Below are positions 16,470 to 24,840 of a DNA stretch of 29,482 nt, one piece after another; positions within the stretch are counted from its first letter, which is position 1, and every line of letters begins with the position of its first letter. The translations under genes were made by a program, and so were the position numbers. The stretch comes from an uncultured Oscillospiraceae bacterium. GTDB lineage: Bacteria; Bacillota; Clostridia; Oscillospirales; Ruminococcaceae. Location of the stretch: the NCBI GenBank assembly GCA_934527255.1, contig CAKTAM010000012.1, positions 1 through 29,482 of the forward strand. Direction: 5' to 3'. Below the pieces are notes generated by a model. The model saw nothing but the letters and a program-made list of their open reading frames with translations, ran no database searches and was not told where the DNA came from.

Positions 16470-19400
16470 ATGCTGCAGTTTATTCTGGGGCGCGCCGGGG
16501 TGGGCAAGACAGCCCGGGTCTGGCAGCTCATCCGCGAGCGTGCCATCCAGGGGCAGCCATCGCTGCTGGTGGTGCCCGAGCAGTTTGCCAGCACGGCGGA
16601 TCTGACCGGTTATCTTCGGCTGGGCGACAGCCTGCACACCTATCTGAAGGTGTGCAGCTTCCGTACGCTGACCGGTATGATCGAGGATCGCTTCGGCGGC
16701 GGCGCGCTGCGCAGCATCTCCGACGCCGGGCGTATGGTGCTGACGCGCCGCGCGCTGGCCGGGCTGGGCGACGGCATCGTCTATTTTCACCGCAGCCGCC
16801 GCAGCGCAAAATTCTGCGCCGACTGTGCCGAGACGCTGCAGCAGCTGAAATACTGCGGGGTTTCGCCGGAGCTGCTGGAGACTGCCGCCGGGGAGACCGA
16901 CGGCGGTCGGGCGCGCCGCCTGAATGAGCTGGCGGCCATTTACCGCGCCTACGAGCAGGCCCGGGAGGCCACCGGGCTGGAGCCGGTGGATCGCATCAGC
17001 CGCGCGGCAGAGCGCGTGCAGAACAGCTTTTTTGAGGGGCTTGCCTGCTTTGTGGACGGCTTCGGCGAGTTTACCGCGCCGGAGGCGGCGCTGCTGCGCC
17101 GGATGCTGGCGGCGGCCCCCACGGTGACGGTCACGCTTACCTGCCCGGATGACCGCTTTGGCGCATGGCGCTTTACGCCGTTTGCCCCGGCCGCGGCAAC
17201 GGGGCGGCATTTGTGCGCCTTGGCAGCCGAGGCGGGAACGACGCTGGCCCCGGCGCAGCTGCTGTGCGTCAACCGGCGGTTTTGCAGCCCGCAGCTGGCG
17301 GAGGTCGAGCGGCGCATGGCGGGCACGGCCGAGGCGCTGCAGCCCGCGGAGGTATCGGTCGACCGGCCGCAGGCGAAAAACGCTCCCGCGCTGTGCTGCT
17401 ATGCAGCAGACGGCCCTTATGACGAGGCCATGTATGTGGCGGCCCGTGCGGCGGCGCTGGCGCGGGCGGGCGTGCCGTACGATCAGATGGTCGTGGTGTG
17501 CCGCGACCCGGCGCAGTATCTTCCAGCGCTGCAGTACATGTTTGGGCTGTACGGCATCCCGCTGTTTACCGGCAGCACCGTCAGTGCCGAGTATGCCCCC
17601 ATGGCCGTATTTCTGCGCGCGGGGCTGGGCCTTGCCCGTAACGGCCTGACCGGCGACGGGGTGCTGGCCCTGCTGAAGACCGGCCTGTGCGGCGCATCGG
17701 AGGAGGCGCTCAGCGCGCTGGAAAATTATGTGTACACCTGGCGGCCGTCGGCGGAGGAATGGCGCGCCCCCTTTACGCGCAACCCTGCGGGGATGGATGC
17801 CGGAGAGCCGGGCGAGGCCGAAAACGAGCAGCTGGCGCTGGCCGAGGAGCTGCGCGCACGCACGGTGCCGGTGATCGAGCAGTTCCGCGCGCGCCGCGGA
17901 AAGACCGGGCGCGAGCTTTCGGCGGCGCTGTACTGGCTGCTGCTGGCCGTCGGCGCCGAGGAGGTAGTGCGCGGGTGGATCGCCGCGGAAAGCGGGCAGG
18001 GGCTGGGCGGCTTTGACAGTGCCCGCATGTGGGAGACCGTCATCGGCTTTCTGGATGAGATGGCCAGCCTGCTGGGCGACGAGGAGGTCACCCCGGCCGA
18101 ATATGACGACCTGCTGTGCGTGCTGCTGCGCGCCGCGGAGATCGGGCAGGCACCGCACACGCAGAATCAGGTGCAGCTGGCGGCGGCCGACCGCATGCGG
18201 CTGGATAACCCCGGCCATGTGTTTGTCATGGGGCTGAACGAGGGCAGCTTTCCCGCGCCCATCGGCGACAGCCCGCTGCTGACCAACGACGACCGCGCCC
18301 GGCTCTCCCGGCTGGGCGCGCCGCTCAGCGGCGATTTTGAAAACATGGTCCTGCGCGAGCAGATGAACCTGTACCGGGCGTTTACCAGCGCCCGCGACAG
18401 CCTGACGCTGACCTGGCTTGGCCGGAAAAACGGCGTGCCCATGGCCGTCAGCAGCCCGGTACAGCAGCTGTGCGGCGAGCTTGGCCTGACGCCGCAGCGG
18501 CTGACTGCCGCCGAGCTGGCGCTGACCCCCGCCGCCGCGCTGGAGCTGCTGGCCGGAAGCTACCGGGAGGATTCGCCCACCGTGGCCGCGCTGGCCGCGG
18601 AGCTGGCCCGCGTGCCGGAGATGGCCGGGCGGCTGCAGGCGCTGGAGCAGGCCGCCGGGCGGCGCGCCTTTGCCGTGCAGGATACGGCGGCGCTGCAGCG
18701 GCTGCTGGGGCGGACGGTCTCCATCAGCCCCAGCCGGATGGAGACTTATTATGAGTGCCCGTTCTGCTATTTCATGCGCTATGTGCTGGGTGTGCAGCCG
18801 CGGCCGCGCGCCGAGCTGGGCATTCCGCAAAGCGGCACGCTGGTGCACTGGCTGCTGGAGACGCTGCTGCGTGATTTTCCCTCTCTGCAGAGGTTGGAGG
18901 ATGCGGCGCTGGAGCGGGAGGTGCGCGCCCGCATTCAGGCCTATGCGGCCGAAAAGCTGCCGGGGCAAAGCGGCGTGCGCTTTGCTTACCTGCTGCGGCG
19001 CATCGGCGACAATACGCTGCAGCTGCTGCGGTATATCCGCGACGAGCTGGCGCAGGGGCAGTTCGTGCCCTGCGCCTTTGAACAGGGCATCGGCCGGGAG
19101 GACGGCGTGCCTGCGCTGGAGCTGACCGGCGGGCACGGCGAGCATATCCGCATTGTCGGCACCGTCGACCGGGTGGACACCATGACGGCGGAAGGCCGCA
19201 CCTGGCTGCGCGTGGTGGATTATAAGACCGGCTCAAAAAGCTTTTCGCTGGATGAGGTCTGCGCGGGCATCAATACCCAGATGCTGCTGTACCTGTTTAC
19301 CCTGACGCGCAACGGGACGGCGCAGTTTGGGCAGACCAGTCCGGCCGGGGTGCTGTACCTGCTCAGCGACCCGGCCCCCAGCGCGCAGGAGAAGAAGAGC

Positions 19401-19799
19401 AGCTTTCTGGTGGATGGGCTGGTCGTGGATGACGAGCGCGTGCTGGCCGGGATGGACCGCGAGCTGAGCGGCCGCTATCTGCCTGTCGCGCCGGACAGCC
19501 GCAGCCGCACCGTGCGCGAGGAAAAGCTGGTGGATCTGGCCATGCTGGGCCGCATTGCCAACCGGCTGGAGCAGCTGGTCATCCGCATGGCGGACGCCTT
19601 GTATGAGGGTCGTATTGAGGCGCAGCCGCTGTGCCATGCGGGCCGGATGCGCTGTGACAGCTGCGATTATCGCCCGGTGTGCCGCCGCCGCGATGACGAG
19701 CCAGGCACCGAGGTGCAGAAGGGCAGCTGGAAGCAGGCGCTGGGGCTGACGGCGCAGGCCGCAGACGAAAACGGAAACGCACGGGAGGAGACGATATGA
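16470..19799 (+). CDS. addB: ATP-dependent helicase/nuclease subunit B (AddB)
   Basis: AddB pairs with AddA to form the helicase-nuclease that resects double-strand breaks for recombination, the Firmicutes counterpart of RecBCD. Protein of 1109 residues. It has an N-terminal Walker A loop GRAGVGKT (residues 7-14), VVPEQFASTADL, VDGFGEFTAPEA and, near residue 590, VMGLNEGSFPAP. The C-terminal RecB-type nuclease has catalytic DYK at about residues 917-919. Cysteines at about 763, 1062, 1065 and 1071 (the last three as C-x2-C-x5-C) match the AddB iron-sulfur cluster that holds the nuclease domain. The start ATG 16470 follows AGAGGAGGAG. Its stop overlaps the addA start by four bases (ATGA), showing tight coupling. 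Confidence 0.95.
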   Translation: MLQFILGRAGVGKTARVWQLIRERAIQGQPSLLVVPEQFASTADLTGYLRLGDSLHTYLKVCSFRTLTGMIEDRFGGGALRSISDAGRMVLTRRALAGLGDGIVYFHRSRRSAKFCADCAETLQQLKYCGVSPELLETAAGETDGGRARRLNELAAIYRAYEQAREATGLEPVDRISRAAERVQNSFFEGLACFVDGFGEFTAPEAALLRRMLAAAPTVTVTLTCPDDRFGAWRFTPFAPAAATGRHLCALAAEAGTTLAPAQLLCVNRRFCSPQLAEVERRMAGTAEALQPAEVSVDRPQAKNAPALCCYAADGPYDEAMYVAARAAALARAGVPYDQMVVVCRDPAQYLPALQYMFGLYGIPLFTGSTVSAEYAPMAVFLRAGLGLARNGLTGDGVLALLKTGLCGASEEALSALENYVYTWRPSAEEWRAPFTRNPAGMDAGEPGEAENEQLALAEELRARTVPVIEQFRARRGKTGRELSAALYWLLLAVGAEEVVRGWIAAESGQGLGGFDSARMWETVIGFLDEMASLLGDEEVTPAEYDDLLCVLLRAAEIGQAPHTQNQVQLAAADRMRLDNPGHVFVMGLNEGSFPAPIGDSPLLTNDDRARLSRLGAPLSGDFENMVLREQMNLYRAFTSARDSLTLTWLGRKNGVPMAVSSPVQQLCGELGLTPQRLTAAELALTPAAALELLAGSYREDSPTVAALAAELARVPEMAGRLQALEQAAGRRAFAVQDTAALQRLLGRTVSISPSRMETYYECPFCYFMRYVLGVQPRPRAELGIPQSGTLVHWLLETLLRDFPSLQRLEDAALEREVRARIQAYAAEKLPGQSGVRFAYLLRRIGDNTLQLLRYIRDELAQGQFVPCAFEQGIGREDGVPALELTGGHGEHIRIVGTVDRVDTMTAEGRTWLRVVDYKTGSKSFSLDEVCAGINTQMLLYLFTLTRNGTAQFGQTSPAGVLYLLSDPAPSAQEKKSSFLVDGLVVDDERVLAGMDRELSGRYLPVAPDSRSRTVREEKLVDLAMLGRIANRLEQLVIRMADALYEGRIEAQPLCHAGRMRCDSCDYRPVCRRRDDEPGTEVQKGSWKQALGLTAQAADENGNAREETI

Positions 19800-22700
19800 G
19801 CACGCGCACCTGGACGCCGCAGCAGCGGCAGGCCATTGAGGACCGCGGCGGCGCGCTGCTGCTTTCGGCGGCGGCGGGCAGCGGAAAAACGGCGGTGCTG
19901 ACCCAGCGCGCTGTAGAACGGCTTGCCGACGAGAATGCCGGGGTGGAGGCCGACCGCCTGCTGATCGTCACCTTTACCAATGCGGCGGCGGCGGAGCTTC
20001 GCCAGCGCATGACTGCGGCGCTGGAGGAAAAGCTGGCGCAGCGGCCGGACAGCGTCTGGCTCAAGCGGCAGAAGCTGCTGCTGGGGCGCGCCAGCATCTG
20101 TACGGTGGACAGCTTCTGCATCGACCTGCTGACGCAGCACGCCAGCGAGACCGACCTGCCGGGAGATTTTACCGTTATCAAGACCGCGCAGGAGACGGCC
20201 CTGCGGCAGGAGGCGCTGGAGCAGGCGCTGGAAGAAGCCTATCAGGACGAGGCGTTCTGCCGCTTTGCCTCGCTGTACGGCAAGGCCCGCAGCGACCGCG
20301 CGGCGGCCGACGCCGTGCTGCGGCTGTACGACATGGCCTGCTCGATGGCGCAGCCGGAGGCCTGGTGGGCATCGCTGCCGGAGGCCTACGCCGTCCACGC
20401 CGCCCCGGCCGACACCGCCTGGGGGCGCGAGCTGCTGGAGGCGGCTGCCATGACACTGCGCGGCGTGCAGGGGCGGCTGCGATACGCCCTGTCGCTGGCG
20501 CAGGAAAACGAAGAGCTGGCCCCCTGTGCGGAGGTGCTGCGCGACGACCTGGCACAGGTGCAGGGGCTGCTGCAGGCTGCGCAGGCGGCCGATTGGGACG
20601 CCTGCTGCGCCCGTGCCCGCGCGCTGAGCTTTCTGCGCTTTCCGCGCGTTTCCAAGCAGGCGGACCCCGTGGAAAAGGGCCGTGTGCAGGCCCTGCGGGA
20701 CGAGGCCAAAAAGCTGCTGCGGGAGCTGCCGGAAAAATACTTTGCCGCGGATGCCGCCGCGTTTGCGGCCGAGCAGGAGATCTGCCGCCCCATGGTGCAG
20801 GCGCTGGCGGCCGCCGTGCGGCGGTTCTCCGACCTGCTGTATGAAAAAAAGCAGGAGGCAAAGGCGTTTGCCTTTGACGACCTTGAGCATGCCGCCCTGC
20901 GCCTGCTGCAGGATGAAAACGGCGAGCGAACCCCGCTTTCGCAGGAGCTGGGCGGCTATTACGCCATGGTGATGGTGGACGAATATCAGGACACCAACGA
21001 CCTGCAGGACCGGCTGTACCGTCTGCTGGCACGGCCGGACGGCTCCAACCTGTTTTTTGTGGGCGACGTCAAGCAGAGCATTTACGGCTTCCGCGAGGCG
21101 CGGCCGGAGTTCTTCATGCAAAAGCGCGATGCGTTTGCCGCCTACGACGGCAGGCACTACCCGGCGACGGTGTATCTTTCGCGCAATTTCCGCTCGACCC
21201 CGTCGGTCATTCGCGGCATCAACGATATTTTTGCCCCGCTGTTCTGCCGCGCGGTGGGCGGCACGGCGTACGCCGGGGATGAGGCACTGACGCCAGGTGT
21301 CGAGACAGACCCCATCCAAGCCCCGGTGCAGGTGATCGTCACCGATACCACGCCGCAGGAGGACGCCCCGCCGCCCCCCGCCGGACAAAAGCCGGATGAC
21401 AGCGATACGCTGGCGGAGCTGATCTGCCGGATGCTCAAGGAAAAAACGCCGGTGCGGGACGGCGGTGAGCTGCGCCCCTGCCGCGCGGGCGACTTCTGCA
21501 TTCTGCTGCGCAGCCCCGGTACGCGCGGCCGCCGCTATGCCGAAAAGCTGGAGGCATTGGGCGTCGGGGCCTGCTGCCGTGCCGAGGACGAGCTGCTGGC
21601 CGACGGGCAGGTGGGGCTGCTGCTCAGCTTTCTGCGGGTGCTGGATAACCCCGGGCAGGACATTCCGCTGGCGGCGGTGCTGCTGTCGCCATTGTTCGGT
21701 TTTACGCCGGACGACCTGACCAGGCTGCGGCTGGAATACCGCCGCGGCTCGCTGTACGCGGCGCTGCTGCACACGCAGGATGCGCGTGCGGCGGCCTTTC
21801 TGCAGCGGCTGCGCGCGCTGCGCCGCCGCAGCCTTGGCATGCCGGTGCAGGACATTTGCGCCATGGTGCTGGAGGAGACCGGCCTGTATCATCTGGCCGG
21901 GGCGACGCCGGGCGGCGAGAGCTGCCAGCAGAACCTGCGTGCCTTTCAGGCGGTGTGCGCCGACTATGCGGGCAGCGGCGGGCTGGCCGGGTTTCTGCGG
22001 CTGGTGGATGCCGCCGTGCAGAACGGCCGCCCGCTGGCGGAAAAGCGCGGGGTCGGCAGCCCGACGGACAAGGTGCAGGTGATGAGCATCCATGCCAGCA
22101 AGGGGCTGGAGTTTCCCATTGTGCTGCTGGCCGGGGCGGGCGTGGGCTTTAACGAGCAGGATGCCCGCGCCAACCTGCTGTGCCACAGCCGGCTGGGGGT
22201 GGCGTTCAAGCTGCAGACCGGCGAGGGCCGCCTGCTGACGCCGACGCTGGCCGTGCGCGCGCTGGCGGCCCGGATGCGCCGCGACACCGCCGGGGAGGAA
22301 ATGCGCCTGCTGTATGTGGCGCTGACCCGTGCGAAGGATCGGCTGGTGCTTTCCTGGCCGCAGGAAAAGCCCGCCGCGGCGCTGGCCCGCCGCGCGCTGA
22401 CGCTGGCCGCCTGCGGCGGCGTGCCGGATGAGCTGGCGCTGCGGCAGGGTGCGGCCGACGGCATGAGCCACTGGCTGCAGCTGGCGCTGCTGGCGCACCC
22501 GGATGCCGCCGTGCTGCGCGCGTGCTGCGGCTGGGCGGATCTGCTCTGCCGCACGGATACGGCCGGGCGGTTCGCCTTTTCGGTGCAGCCTGCCGCCCCG
22601 CTGGCGCTGCCGGAGGATGAGCGCCCGCTGCGCACCGCCGCGCCGGATGCGGCGCTGGCCACCGCGCTGCGTGAAAATTTTGCGGCGCAGTCCGCCCCCG

Positions 22701-23308
22701 CCGGGGCGCTGCCGGTCAAGGTGAGCGTGTCGGCGCTCAGCCACCGCACGGCCGAGCCGGTGCTGGACAAGCCCGCGTTTTTGTACCGGGAGGGCATGAC
22801 CTCGGCCCAGCGCGGCACAACGCTGCACCGTTTTCTGCAACTGGCCGATCTGGCCGCCGCCCGGCAGGACCTGCCGCGGGAGCTGGAGCGCCTGACGAAC
22901 GAGGGCTATCTGGAGGCCGAGGCCGCCGCGCAGATCGATCGCCCGGCCCTGCAGCGCTTTTTGCACAGCGCGCTGCTGCAGCGCATGCTTTCGGCCCAGC
23001 GCCTGCTGCGCGAGTACGAGTTTATCAGCCGTATTCCCGCCGCGCTGACCGTGGAAGAGGGCGGCGACGCGGCGGCCGGGGAGACGGTGTTTCTGCTGGG
23101 CATTGCCGACTGTGTGCTGTGCAACGGAACGGACGCCGAGCTGGTCGATTATAAGACCGACCGCGGCAAAACGCCGCAGCAGTTTCTGCAGGCATATGCG
23201 CCGCAGCTGAGCCTGTACCGGCAGGCCATTGAAAAACGACTGGGTGTGACAGTGCGCCGCAGCGTGATCTACAGCTTTGATCTGGGGCGGGAGATCGAGG
23301 TGCCGTGA
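19796..23308 (+). CDS. addA: ATP-dependent helicase/nuclease subunit A (AddA)
   Basis: UvrD-like superfamily 1 helicase and nuclease subunit of AddAB. Protein of 1170 residues, slightly shorter than the roughly 1230 of Bacillus. Helicase motifs in order: TPQQRQAIEDRG (Q motif region), AAAGSGKT (about 25-32), VTFTNAAAAELRQRM, MVDEYQDTNDLQ (Asp-Glu about 395-396), GDVKQSIYGFREA, LSRNFRSTPSVI, VQVMSIHASKGLEFPIV and MRLLYVALTRAKDRL. The C-terminal nuclease has GIADCVLCNGTDAELVDYKT with DYK at about 1118-1120. The start overlaps the end of addB. No clear intrinsic terminator follows within 200 bases. Very confident. Confidence 0.96.
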   Translation: MSTRTWTPQQRQAIEDRGGALLLSAAAGSGKTAVLTQRAVERLADENAGVEADRLLIVTFTNAAAAELRQRMTAALEEKLAQRPDSVWLKRQKLLLGRASICTVDSFCIDLLTQHASETDLPGDFTVIKTAQETALRQEALEQALEEAYQDEAFCRFASLYGKARSDRAAADAVLRLYDMACSMAQPEAWWASLPEAYAVHAAPADTAWGRELLEAAAMTLRGVQGRLRYALSLAQENEELAPCAEVLRDDLAQVQGLLQAAQAADWDACCARARALSFLRFPRVSKQADPVEKGRVQALRDEAKKLLRELPEKYFAADAAAFAAEQEICRPMVQALAAAVRRFSDLLYEKKQEAKAFAFDDLEHAALRLLQDENGERTPLSQELGGYYAMVMVDEYQDTNDLQDRLYRLLARPDGSNLFFVGDVKQSIYGFREARPEFFMQKRDAFAAYDGRHYPATVYLSRNFRSTPSVIRGINDIFAPLFCRAVGGTAYAGDEALTPGVETDPIQAPVQVIVTDTTPQEDAPPPPAGQKPDDSDTLAELICRMLKEKTPVRDGGELRPCRAGDFCILLRSPGTRGRRYAEKLEALGVGACCRAEDELLADGQVGLLLSFLRVLDNPGQDIPLAAVLLSPLFGFTPDDLTRLRLEYRRGSLYAALLHTQDARAAAFLQRLRALRRRSLGMPVQDICAMVLEETGLYHLAGATPGGESCQQNLRAFQAVCADYAGSGGLAGFLRLVDAAVQNGRPLAEKRGVGSPTDKVQVMSIHASKGLEFPIVLLAGAGVGFNEQDARANLLCHSRLGVAFKLQTGEGRLLTPTLAVRALAARMRRDTAGEEMRLLYVALTRAKDRLVLSWPQEKPAAALARRALTLAACGGVPDELALRQGAADGMSHWLQLALLAHPDAAVLRACCGWADLLCRTDTAGRFAFSVQPAAPLALPEDERPLRTAAPDAALATALRENFAAQSAPAGALPVKVSVSALSHRTAEPVLDKPAFLYREGMTSAQRGTTLHRFLQLADLAAARQDLPRELERLTNEGYLEAEAAAQIDRPALQRFLHSALLQRMLSAQRLLREYEFISRIPAALTVEEGGDAAAGETVFLLGIADCVLCNGTDAELVDYKTDRGKTPQQFLQAYAPQLSLYRQAIEKRLGVTVRRSVIYSFDLGREIEVP

Positions 23309-23533
23309 GAGTGGACGCAAAACCGCGGAGAACGGGCGAAAAGGTACGGCCGCCGCAGAACGTTAAAAGGGTTGTCCCGCGCCCGGCGGCCCGCGAAGGG
23401 AAGCCTTGCCCCGGGGCGGCTGCGTTGGCCGGGTAGGCCCGGCGCGCTGCCGTCAGCGCCCATGCGGCTTTGCCGCGGGTTGGGCAGCGAGCGGCGTTTG
23501 CGCAAAAACCGGACGCATTGAAAAAAGTGAGGC
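23309..23533. other. Gene-free region after addA
   Basis: GC-rich DNA without a supported gene. It holds a GCGGC-TTT-GCCGC hairpin near 23465 and a TTTGCGCAAA palindrome near 23499-23508. No canonical T-run terminator for addBA is seen. Confidence 0.45.
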
Positions 23534-23563
23534 TTGACGCACCCGCACGGCGGATGATATACT
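23534..23563 (+). promoter_or_regulatory. Promoter of the riboswitch-antiporter unit
   Basis: TTGACG (23534-23539), an 18-base spacer ending in TGA (extended -10) and TATACT (23558-23563). Transcription would start near 23570, immediately before the aptamer. Confidence 0.8.
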
Positions 23564-23570
23564 ACCCGTG

Positions 23571-23723
23571 TTGAAAGGGAGTAGTTTTTCACTCCGTGCG
23601 GTGCAACAGCTCTTCGCGGCGGCAGGCTCTGCCAAGGCGAATGGCCGCGCGGCCTTTTGCAAAAAGGAAACGAGACTTTTGACACGTCCTGCAGAACGGG
23701 AGTGTGCCATAGTCTCGTTTTTT
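23571..23723 (+). promoter_or_regulatory. yybP-ykoY (manganese) riboswitch with intrinsic terminator
   Basis: The leader starts TTGAAAGGGAGTAG (23571-23584) and its distal strand reads ACGAGACTTTTGA (23670-23682). TTGAAAG and CTTTTGA pair as the closing helix, and GGGAGTAG with GAGAC are the hallmarks of the yybP-ykoY Mn2+ aptamer. Internal hairpins include GGCAG/CTGCC and GGCCGC/GCGGCC. The expression platform is clear: ACGAGACT (23670-23677), part of the aptamer's distal strand, is also the left arm of a terminator with AGTCTCGT (23711-23718) and T6 (23718-23723). Metal binding should stabilise the aptamer, block the terminator and turn on the antiporter. The class assignment is by eye. Confidence 0.78.
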
Positions 23724-23779
23724 GCAGAAAAAAACGACCGGCGCAAAGCACAGCTGCGCCGAAGCAAAGAGGAAAAGCA

Positions 23780-24748
23780 ATGAATACGTTTGGTATCGTG
23801 GCCCTGTTTGTTGTGGGGCTGGTTTTGATCGTCAAGGGCGGCGACCTGTTTGTGGATGCCGCCACATGGATCGCCCGTGTGCTGCATGTGCCGCAGTTTC
23901 TGATCGGGGCGACCATCGTCAGCATGGCGACGACCCTGCCGGAGCTGATCGTCTCGCTGCTGGCGGCGGGCGAGGGCAATGTGGATATGGCCGTGGGCAA
24001 TGCGGTCGGTTCGGTGACGGCCAATCTGGGCCTGATCATGGCGTTGGCCATTCTGTTCCTGGCAGGGGAGGCCCCGCGCCGCGGCATCGGCTTTCAGGCG
24101 GTATGTATGCTGGTGTGCGCCGCGCTGCTGGTCATCTTCTGTCACAACGGCAGTCTGGCCGTGTGGCAGGGCGTGGTGCTGCTGGTGCTGTTTGCCGTCT
24201 ATATGACGCACACGGCGCTGGCGGCAAAGCGCGCCATGCAGCAGACGCGGCAGGAGGAAGAGGACCCGGCGCCGCATGACGTGCGCGCAGTGACAGGCGG
24301 CATTCTGCGCTTTGTGCTGGGTGCGGCCGGTATTGTCGGCGGCGCGCAGCTGCTGGTAAAGTACGGCAGCCTGCTGGCTCCCGATGTGCTGGGCGTTCCC
24401 GAAAGCATTGTCGCCGTCACTATGGTGGCTGTCGGCACCTCCCTGCCGGAGCTGGTCACGACCCTGACGGCCATTGCCAAAAAGCAGTCCGATCTTTCCT
24501 ACGGCAACATCATCGGCGCCAATATTCTTGATCTGACGGTCATCATGCCGGTGTGCGCCATTCTTTCCGGCAAAAGCCTGCCGGTATGTACGCAGTCGGT
24601 GGTGCTGGATATTCCCGCCACGCTGCTGATCGGCTGTGTGGCGCTGCTGCCCGCCCTGTGGAAGGAAAAATTTGCCCGCTGGCAGGGCGTGGTGCTGCTG
24701 GCGCTGTACGGCGGCTATCTGTGGGCGGTGTGCGCCATGATGGCGTAA
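23780..24748 (+). CDS. Cation antiporter of the CaCA family (Ca2+/Na+ type, YrbG-like)
   Basis: Integral membrane exchanger of 322 residues with about ten helices in two inverted halves. The two alpha-repeats that form the ion site are intact: ATTLPELIVSLLAAG followed by GNAVGSVTANLGLI (Glu about residue 55), and GTSLPELVTTLTAIAK followed by GNIIGANILDLTVI (Glu about residue 224). A charged loop QQTRQEEEDPAPHD joins the halves. Family members exchange Ca2+ for Na+ or H+, and some relatives move Mn2+. The upstream Mn-type riboswitch suggests that manganese export is a real possibility here. ATG 23780 follows AAAGAGGAAAAG; the open frame upstream runs through the riboswitch and is not coding. 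A terminator follows. Confidence 0.92.
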   Translation: MNTFGIVALFVVGLVLIVKGGDLFVDAATWIARVLHVPQFLIGATIVSMATTLPELIVSLLAAGEGNVDMAVGNAVGSVTANLGLIMALAILFLAGEAPRRGIGFQAVCMLVCAALLVIFCHNGSLAVWQGVVLLVLFAVYMTHTALAAKRAMQQTRQEEEDPAPHDVRAVTGGILRFVLGAAGIVGGAQLLVKYGSLLAPDVLGVPESIVAVTMVAVGTSLPELVTTLTAIAKKQSDLSYGNIIGANILDLTVIMPVCAILSGKSLPVCTQSVVLDIPATLLIGCVALLPALWKEKFARWQGVVLLALYGGYLWAVCAMMA

Positions 24749-24780
24749 CGGTGCGGCCGCCCCAATGAAAACAGAAAAGA

Positions 24781-24821
24781 GGCCGTCCGGATGCTTTTTA
24801 CAAGGCATCCGGGCGGCCTTT
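24781..24821. terminator. Bidirectional terminator
   Basis: GGCCGTCCGGATGC (24781-24794) pairs with GCATCCGGGCGGCC (24805-24818, one G-U), with TTT on the plus side and a CTCTTTTC tract on the minus side. It ends the antiporter gene and the converging glycosidase gene. Confidence 0.82.
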
Positions 24822-24840
24822 GCCGTATGGCGAAACAGAT

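Noticed and set aside
19667..23320. A 1217-residue open frame on the minus strand, and a 975-residue one at 16218-19145
   Set aside because: They mirror addA and addB, whose plus-strand products carry all expected motifs. The minus-strand products are low-complexity Arg/Gln/His-rich sequences.
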